From contig JAJTIB010000184.1 of NCBI GenBank assembly GCA_021300075.1, positions 1 through 11,255 of the forward strand: a stretch of DNA of 11,255 nucleotides. The letters are read 5' to 3'. Under the pieces are notes generated by a model. The model made no database searches. It was not told where the DNA came from and saw nothing but the letters and a program-made list of their open reading frames with translations. A program made the translations under genes and the position numbers. Positions 7,041 to 11,255 of this stretch are shown here, piece after piece. This stretch comes from Rickettsiales bacterium. Lineage in GTDB: Bacteria > Pseudomonadota > Alphaproteobacteria > Rickettsiales > UBA3002. Numbering within the stretch: position 1 is the stretch's first letter; each line of letters begins with the position of its first letter.

Positions 7041-7739
7041 ATGTCGGAAAGTGAGGTGTTTTTGCGTATTCTGGTGATTGAAGATGATGCCACGGTCAGG
7101 TCTTATATCGTAAAAGGTCTGCAAGAAAACGGCCATACGGCCGAGCAGGCAGATTCTGGCCGTGAGGGTCTATTTATGGCGACGACGGAAGTATTTGATG
7201 CCATTGTCCTTGACCGGATGCTGCCCGCACCAGATGGCATGACGATTCTCAAAACCCTGCGCGCAAGCGGCATTGAAACACCCGTACTGGTGCTGAGCGC
7301 GCTCGGGGAGGTGGATGATCGTGTCTATGGATTAAAAACCGGCGGCGACGATTATCTGGTCAAACCGTTTAAATTCTCAGAGCTGATGGCACGGCTTGAA
7401 ATCATCGCCCGGCGCCATAATCCGCGCCAGCTTCATGATACCACCTTGCAGGTGGCTGATCTTGAGCTGGATCTGGTAAAGCGTAAAGTGAAGAAGGGCG
7501 GAAAGACGGTTGAGTGTCAACCGCGTGAATTCCGCTTGCTTGAATATCTGATGCGGCATAGGGGTCAACTGGTCACCCGCACCATGCTGCTGGAACAGGT
7601 GTGGGATTATCATTTTGATCCTGAAACCAATGTGATTGACGTGCATATCAGCCGCATTCGCAGTAAAATCGACGATAAGGGCAAACCATCCTTTATCGAA
7701 ACGGTGCGCGGGTCCGGCTATATCTTCAAAGAGAAGTAA
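7041..7739 (+). CDS. OmpR/PhoB-family response regulator
   Basis: This 232-residue transcription regulator has a receiver domain (about 8-120) and a winged-helix DNA-binding domain (about 135-232). The acidic pocket is E14-D15-D16, the phospho-acceptor is D58 (in AIVLDRMLP), the switch Ser is S86 and the conserved Lys is K108 (LVKPF). The C-terminal part has the usual OmpR-type elements, including PREFRLLEYLMRHRG and VIDVHISRIRSKID, ending in RGSGYIF. The start is uncertain. ATG 7041 has a poor ribosome binding site, whereas TTG 7062 follows GAGGTG (7053-7058) and would give the canonical N-terminus MRILVIEDD. It sits 3 bp after the PepSY gene and 4 bp before the kinase gene, so the three are surely one operon. 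It probably controls the neighbouring efflux genes and mipA. Confidence 0.94.
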   Translation: MSESEVFLRILVIEDDATVRSYIVKGLQENGHTAEQADSGREGLFMATTEVFDAIVLDRMLPAPDGMTILKTLRASGIETPVLVLSALGEVDDRVYGLKTGGDDYLVKPFKFSELMARLEIIARRHNPRQLHDTTLQVADLELDLVKRKVKKGGKTVECQPREFRLLEYLMRHRGQLVTRTMLLEQVWDYHFDPETNVIDVHISRIRSKIDDKGKPSFIETVRGSGYIFKEK

Positions 7740-7743
7740 ACCA

Positions 7744-9165
7744 GTGAGCACCTGGATCAGTAATATCCGAAACCTCGCCATTCTTTATGGCGGCGTGCTG
7801 GTGCTTGCCGCCTGTGTGGTAGGCGGGTTTCTGTATATTTCTTATCAACGCCATGCCTTTACGGAAAGCAAAGCCGCCATCAACGCCGATATTCAGGGCC
7901 TGGTTGATTTTTACCACTTCACCGGCAGCGCCCGCGCGCTGGAAACCATGGTGGAACAGCGCCTGAAAAACGAAGAAATCAGCAGTTTTTACCTGCTGCT
8001 GGATGCCCAAGGCAAGAAGTTGGCGGGAAACCTCAAGACTACCCCCCCCCTTCCAGAAGAGCAGGATGGTGATTTTATCGTGTATGATCTGCCATATGGC
8101 AACGTGATCGGCAATGCGCCGGAGGAACGTGATCCGATCCATGCACATTATGATGTCATGTTGAAGACTGCCATACTGGGTAACGAGGATTCCAGGCGTC
8201 GTATGACCCTGATGGTCGGGCGGGATATTGATGCGTTCCAGACGAAGCAAACGATCATCGTCAGCCTGAGCTGGATTACACTCGCACTGGTCAGCCTCAT
8301 GGCACTCATTGGATTTTCCATGGCGTTTTTGATTTTACGGCGTGTGCGGGTTATTCAGGAAACCGCCACCCGGGTGATTGAAACGGGCGATCTTTCCTCC
8401 CGCATTCCAGAATCAGAGGCCAAGGGCGATTTTAAGCGGCTGGCTCATACTTTCAATGAGATGCTGACCCTGATTGAAACCTCGATGATTTCCATCCGTC
8501 AGGTCGCGGACAATATCGCACATGATCTGCGCACGCCGCTCACCCGGCTGCAGCAGCATATTGATGCCATTAGCGCAGGCAAAACCGATGTCAGCATTGC
8601 TCATGTATCCGCAGAAGCGGATCGCATTATCACTACCTTCAATGCGCTTCTGCGCATTTCCAATATCGAACAAGGCAAGCGCAGCGCGGGGTTTGCTGAC
8701 ATCGATCTTAGGGCGCTGCTGCAAGATCTCTATGAATATTATGATCTGCTAACGCATGAAAAACGCCAGACACTCCAGATCGAATTACCTACCGCACTTC
8801 CACCCATCATGGGCGACAAGGATCTGCTGTTTCAGGCCTTCTCTAATATCATTGAAAACGCCATGAAATACACGCCAGAAGGGGGCACCATCCTCCTTAG
8901 GGTGTTGCTTCAGGAACACCATATCCATGTCTCTGTGATTGATAATGGCCCGGGCATCCACGATGAGGACAAGCCGAAAATTTTCCGCCGGTTTTTCCGT
9001 GCCGAGGCCAGTCGCCATACCCCCGGCAACGGTCTGGGACTGGCGCTGGTCAAGGCGGTCATGGATTTGCATAAAGCAACCATCGTGCTTGGTGATCACT
9101 CGCCATCCGGCCTCGTGATGACTGTCTCGCTGAAATACCAGACGCCCAACCTTACCAAACCTTAA
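7744..9165 (+). CDS. Membrane-bound sensor histidine kinase
   Basis: This 473-residue kinase is the partner of the response regulator 4 bp upstream. TM1 (about 10-34) and TM2 (about 170-198) flank a periplasmic sensor region of about 135 residues that I do not recognise. A HAMP linker (about 199-250) follows. The HisKA domain has the phospho-acceptor H260 in NIAHDLRTPLTRL. The ATPase domain has an N-box (SNIIENAMKYTPEGG, about 367-381), a G1 box (DNGPGI from D400), an F-box (FRRFFRAE) and a G2 box (GNGLGLALV from G428), so it looks fully active. The start is GTG 7744, preceded by GAGAAG (7731-7736) at 7 nt; an open frame continues upstream inside the regulator gene but is only overlap. A run of nine C (8042-8050) lies in the sensor-region codons. 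Its signal is probably an envelope or toxic-compound stress, an inference from the neighbours. Confidence 0.93.
   Translation: MSTWISNIRNLAILYGGVLVLAACVVGGFLYISYQRHAFTESKAAINADIQGLVDFYHFTGSARALETMVEQRLKNEEISSFYLLLDAQGKKLAGNLKTTPPLPEEQDGDFIVYDLPYGNVIGNAPEERDPIHAHYDVMLKTAILGNEDSRRRMTLMVGRDIDAFQTKQTIIVSLSWITLALVSLMALIGFSMAFLILRRVRVIQETATRVIETGDLSSRIPESEAKGDFKRLAHTFNEMLTLIETSMISIRQVADNIAHDLRTPLTRLQQHIDAISAGKTDVSIAHVSAEADRIITTFNALLRISNIEQGKRSAGFADIDLRALLQDLYEYYDLLTHEKRQTLQIELPTALPPIMGDKDLLFQAFSNIIENAMKYTPEGGTILLRVLLQEHHIHVSVIDNGPGIHDEDKPKIFRRFFRAEASRHTPGNGLGLALVKAVMDLHKATIVLGDHSPSGLVMTVSLKYQTPNLTKP
8042..8050 (+). repeat. Nine-base poly-C tract inside the kinase gene
   Basis: Nine consecutive C lie within codons 100-103 (Thr-Pro-Pro-Leu) of the periplasmic sensor part. 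Loss or gain of one C would frameshift the kinase before its catalytic domains. The tract is a candidate slippage site, and also a place where sequencing errors are likely. As read here the gene is intact. Confidence 0.9.
9147..9165 (+). promoter_or_regulatory. Candidate response-regulator box at the end of the kinase gene, ahead of mipA
   Basis: AACCTTA (9148-9154) recurs as AACCTTA (9158-9164) with a 10-bp period. This is one helical turn, as expected for tandem OmpR-family half-sites. The 12-mer AACCTTACCAAA is identical to 668-679 before the efflux operon. It overlaps the last codons of the kinase, so codon constraint also shapes it. Its function is inferred. Confidence 0.4.
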
Positions 9166-9202
9166 TTTGCCCTCCAGCCACTGGTTAGGTCAAAGGGCGT
9201 AG

Positions 9203-9219
9203 TAACCCTGATGTAACGG
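9203..9219 (+). promoter_or_regulatory. Second candidate regulator box upstream of mipA
   Basis: TAACC (9203-9207) and TAACG (9214-9218) repeat at an 11-bp period about 75-90 bp before the mipA start. The leader also contains the palindrome TGCAT-g-ATGCA (9231-9241) and mutually exclusive short stems GCCCT/AGGGC (9169-9173 with 9194-9198) and AGGG/CCCT (9194-9197 with 9206-9209). These suggest that mipA may have its own promoter or leader control, but no clear -10/-35 pair stands out. Confidence 0.3.
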
Positions 9220-9290
9220 AACCCGCGTGATGCATGATGCATTGGGGCGACGTTATGGGTCAAGGATCATTCACATTAAAGGAACCTCTT

Positions 9291-10133
9291 ATGAAAAAGA
9301 ATTTTGTGCTTTCACTCGCACTCTGCAGTGCGCTGACCGCCCTCCCTGTGGGTCAGGCCTTTGCGCAGGCATTTGGTGGTATCAAGCAGCTGGAAATGGA
9401 TTATAAAGATCAACAAATGGGTACGCGTAACTGGCAGGACTGGGATGTAACGGTCGGTGTCGGAGCTGAGTATGAGCCCGTATCTCCCGGTATTGATGAG
9501 TACGAAATCGATCCCCTGCCTTATGTAGATATCGAATACAAGAAACAGTTCTTTCTAAAATCGAATCTTGGTCTTGGAATGTATCTCCTGCGGTCGCAGG
9601 AAGATCCGGAATATGGTATGGGTATTGCCCTTGGCTATAATGAAGGCCGGAACGAAAGTGATGCTAAAACACAGCTTGAAGGGCTTGGGGATATTGATGC
9701 CGCGCCTGAAGCCATCGTGTTTTTTGAAGGTGAAGTGGGCCCGATTGAGATGGAATTGGAGCTTGCACAAGGCCTGGGCGGCCATGAAGGGTTCCGTGGC
9801 GAACTCTATGCGGGCGTAGATGGCATGGTGACGGATCGTCTTTATCTTGGTGCAGGTCCGTTTATTACCTATGGCGATCAGCAATATATCGAAAGCTACT
9901 TCGGCATAACGCCTGGGCAGGCGGCGCGTTCGGTCACCTACGATCAATATGATACGGATGGTGGGTTTGAAAGCTACGGCGTCGAAGCCTCCGCACGCTA
10001 TCAACTGACCCAGAGCTGGTCGGTACTTGGGTTTGTGGAGTATACGAGCCTTATGGGCGATGCCAAGGATTCACCGATTGTCGATGATGAAGGATTCTTC
10101 AGCGCGGGTACGGCCATCGCCTACACGTTCTAG
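9291..10133 (+). CDS. MipA/OmpV-family outer-membrane beta-barrel protein
   Basis: This 280-residue protein has a clear Sec signal peptide (MKKNFVLSLALCSAL..., probable cleavage after AFA at residue 25). The remainder is beta-strand rich with alternating aromatic and polar residues, as in outer-membrane barrels. Family marks include the ESYFGIT stretch, the late YTSLMGDAKDSPIVDDEG motif and the C-terminal aromatic ending AIAYTF, which is typical for outer-membrane insertion. Length is near the family norm of about 250-280. The start at 9291 follows AAAGGAA (9278-9284) at a spacing of 6 nt. An in-frame ATG at 9234 would bury the signal peptide and is rejected. The gene is 125 bp after the kinase gene and may be co-transcribed or controlled by the boxes at 9147-9219. 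MipA proteins were named for binding the lytic transglycosylase MltA; here a link to stress sensing or permeability is inferred from the neighbours. Confidence 0.88.
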   Translation: MKKNFVLSLALCSALTALPVGQAFAQAFGGIKQLEMDYKDQQMGTRNWQDWDVTVGVGAEYEPVSPGIDEYEIDPLPYVDIEYKKQFFLKSNLGLGMYLLRSQEDPEYGMGIALGYNEGRNESDAKTQLEGLGDIDAAPEAIVFFEGEVGPIEMELELAQGLGGHEGFRGELYAGVDGMVTDRLYLGAGPFITYGDQQYIESYFGITPGQAARSVTYDQYDTDGGFESYGVEASARYQLTQSWSVLGFVEYTSLMGDAKDSPIVDDEGFFSAGTAIAYTF

Positions 10134-10241
10134 CTGGATGCCGTGATCTTTATCCACGAGGATCGGATTCACCAATCCAAACTCGGCGATCAAGGCCATG
10201 ATCTGCGCGGTCTGTTCGTTCGAATGCGTGCGGGCATAGTC
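10134..10241 (-). pseudogene. Fragment of a ParB-like domain protein (prophage or methylase type)
   Basis: The minus strand encodes a stretch beginning DYARTHSNEQTAQIMALIAE and continuing FGLVNPILVDKDHGI. This matches the start of the ParB/Srx-like domain seen in many phage-associated proteins, often fused to a DNA methylase, with the family pattern NARTHS-EQ-xxI-ASI-EFG-xNPILVD. The family would continue with GHGR-type residues, but here similarity ends within a few bases of the mipA stop. Only about 35 residues remain, with no obvious start of their own. The enclosing open frame runs from 10544 to 10071, but its other parts include the repeat and antisense mipA, so it is not an intact gene. 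I read it as a relic of a mobile element cut by the arrival of the mipA block. Confidence 0.6.
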
Positions 10242-10280
10242 GCAAACGTCACCACACCAAAATATTTTTAGGCACTGAAT

Positions 10281-10388
10281 CGTTTCTAGGATCGAAGCGC
10301 CTTGCAACAGCATCAGCTTCATAAGTGAGTTGCCTGCCGACATAGCCCGAAACTTGTTTCCGTCGAAATCTTGGGTTACCGAGATCGA
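10281..10388 (-). pseudogene. Possible degenerate serine recombinase fragment
   Basis: In the same minus-strand frame as the ParB-like fragment and upstream of it, the translation SISVTQDFDGN followed by SLMKLMLL resembles the catalytic-domain stretch of serine recombinases ([FI]xSVTQxF(D/N)...MGxLxxxxLL). No other part of such an enzyme is visible and key residues around it are lost. If real, it is a remnant of the element's integration or transposition machinery. The match is short and could be chance. Confidence 0.25.
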
Positions 10389-10421
10389 GCAAGCGTGAAT
10401 CAAGAACAGCGGCTTCAAAGC

Positions 10422-10612
10422 GGGAGGTCTGCCACCCGAAACCCCGCGGCCCCGCGCATGTCCGTCTATGGTTTTTTCGGCGTGTCGCGCGGCAACACTT
10501 GAAAAACCCGAGACTCCCATGATTTTCGTTTTATTTTCATCCACCGGATGAAAATAAAACAGAAAATGGTGGGCGGTAGAAGACTCGAACTTCCGACCTC
10601 CACGATGTCAAC
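10422..10612. repeat. Right copy of the 190-bp tRNA-Val-associated direct repeat
   Basis: This is the partner of 106-296. It ends within the intact tRNA-Val at the anticodon loop, after which the two copies diverge completely. Differences are concentrated in the GC-rich outer part (five between 10431 and 10490 relative to the left copy, plus three near 10494-10498) and in the tRNA T-arm (six). The AT-rich hairpin at 10522-10567 is unchanged. Confidence 0.85.
10522..10567. other. AT-rich hairpin immediately downstream of tRNA-Val
   Basis: This is the same structure as 206-251: a 15-bp perfect stem (10528-10542 with 10546-10560, loop ACC) extended by six pairs with one bulged A. It begins at the last base of the tRNA CCA end. 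No T-run follows on either side. It may set the 3' end of the tRNA transcript. Confidence 0.7.
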
Positions 10613-10643
10613 GTGGCGCTCTAACCAACTGAGCTAACCGCCC
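10567..10643 (-). tRNA. tRNA-Val (anticodon GAC)
   Basis: This is a complete cloverleaf on the minus strand: acceptor GGGCGGT pairing perfectly with ACCGCCC, D-arm GCTC/GAGC, and anticodon stem CCACG/CGTGG around loop TTGACAT (anticodon GAC). The variable loop has 5 nt and the T-arm is GGAAG-TTCGAGT-CTTCT (one G-T pair). Discriminator A is followed by an encoded CCA at 10567-10569. It is transcribed in the same direction as ispH, whose stop lies 47 bp upstream of the tRNA 5' end. Its 3' half belongs to the right repeat, so this gene is the likely insertion target of the island, with its 3' end rebuilt by the element. Confidence 0.97.
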
Positions 10644-10656
10644 CCGGAAGCGGCGG

Positions 10657-10684
10657 TTTATAGCATGGCCGCCCGTTCGTGCAA
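10657..10684 (-). promoter_or_regulatory. Promoter of tRNA-Val
   Basis: Read on the minus strand, TTGCAC (10684-10679) and TATAAA (10662-10657) are separated by 16 bp. The -10 element ends 13 bp before the tRNA 5' end at 10643. This is a good sigma-70-type match in the short gap after ispH. Confidence 0.6.
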
Positions 10685-10690
10685 GTATAA

Positions 10691-11255
10691 CTAGCCGGAC
10701 GACTTCAGCCGCGCGCGGAATGGCTCCAGCCGCACTTCTTTCGGCAGGTTGAAATAGACATTTTCTTTGACGACCTCAAACGGAATCACACTCACCGGGC
10801 GCAGGGTTTCAAGGTAGCGAATCACCCGCTCGACCAGTAATTCCGGGGCGCTGGCGCCCGCCGTCAGCCCAACACGAGCGACGCCGGTGAGCCATGCGGC
10901 TTGAATATCGGTGGCGTCGTCAATCAGATAGGCGGGGATGCCGGATTCTTCGCCCAAATCCCTCAGACGGTTGGAATTGGAGGAATTGCGTGAACCGACC
11001 ACGAGGAGCAGATCCACCTGTTTCACCAGTTCCTTGACGGCCTGCTGGCGGTTCTGTGTCGCGTAACAGATGTCTTTAGTGTCCGGCCGCAAAATCTTCG
11101 GAAACTTGGCCTTTAGCGCGGCGATGATTGTTTTCGTATCATCGACACTGAGCGTCGTCTGCGTCACATAGGCCAGTTTTTCTGGCGTGGCGACGGTGAG
11201 GCTGGCGACATCCTCAACATTTTCGACGAGATAAACGCGCTTGACTCGCCCGCTC
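10691..11255 (-). CDS. ispH: 4-hydroxy-3-methylbut-2-enyl diphosphate reductase, C-terminal part
   Basis: IspH (LytB) carries out the last step of the MEP isoprenoid pathway. It reduces HMBPP to isopentenyl and dimethylallyl diphosphate with a 4Fe-4S cluster in the cytosol. The gene enters from the right edge, and about 188 residues are visible out of roughly 310-320. Seen here are AYVTQTTLSVDDT, the cluster cysteine in KDICYATQNRQ (equivalent to E. coli C197), the substrate-binding NSSNSNRL motif and TAGASAPE, all in family order. The N-terminal part with the other two cluster cysteines lies outside the window. An internal GTG at 11167 should not be taken as the start, since the conserved sequence continues upstream. 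It is a housekeeping gene and marks the chromosomal side of the junction. Confidence 0.97.
   Translation of the reverse strand, partial: SGRVKRVYLVENVEDVASLTVATPEKLAYVTQTTLSVDDTKTIIAALKAKFPKILRPDTKDICYATQNRQQAVKELVKQVDLLLVVGSRNSSNSNRLRDLGEESGIPAYLIDDATDIQAAWLTGVARVGLTAGASAPELLVERVIRYLETLRPVSVIPFEVVKENVYFNLPKEVRLEPFRARLKSSG

Noticed and set aside
9231..9241. Palindrome TGCATGATGCA as the main operator of mipA
   Set aside because: It is short, unique in the window and not shared with the other upstream regions, so I only mention it within the leader description.
10071..10544. 157-codon minus-strand open frame as an intact gene
   Set aside because: Its start lies in the non-coding hairpin of the tRNA repeat, its middle holds mobile-element debris and its end is antisense to mipA. 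Only the ParB-like part is recognisable.

Overview
The window comes from a Gram-negative bacterium. It encodes a complete tripartite RND efflux pump with an outer-membrane lipoprotein, a periplasmic PepSY protein with a signal peptide, and an outer-membrane beta-barrel of the MipA/OmpV family. The style of the IspH, response regulator and kinase sequences points to Alphaproteobacteria. That placement is inference from familiarity with the families, not a measured result.

Layout. Positions 1-731 hold no protein gene. They contain a copy of a 190-bp repeat that ends in the 3' half of a tRNA-Val (minus strand), a degenerate full-length tRNA-Val on the plus strand, and several inverted repeats. 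Positions 732-6383 are a tightly overlapping efflux operon: outer-membrane factor, membrane fusion protein and RND pump. Positions 6495-9165 are a sensory operon: PepSY protein, OmpR-type response regulator and histidine kinase, followed at 9291-10133 by a MipA-family porin-like protein. All seven genes run on the plus strand. Positions 10134-10430 hold minus-strand debris, with a recognisable ParB-like domain fragment and perhaps a piece of a serine recombinase. Positions 10422-10612 are the second copy of the repeat. It leads into an intact tRNA-Val(GAC) and then the C-terminal part of ispH, both on the minus strand.

How it fits together. The two repeat copies (about 92% identical over 182 aligned positions, no net indel, exact offset 10316) share identity that stops at the tRNA anticodon loop. 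This is the arrangement left when an element integrates into a tRNA gene, so the efflux and sensor block looks like cargo of an old genomic island next to ispH. No intact integrase lies in the window. Functionally, the kinase and regulator most likely control the pump, with the PepSY protein and MipA homologue as envelope partners. Similar TAACC-containing motifs upstream of the efflux operon, the PepSY gene and mipA support one regulon, but this is untested.
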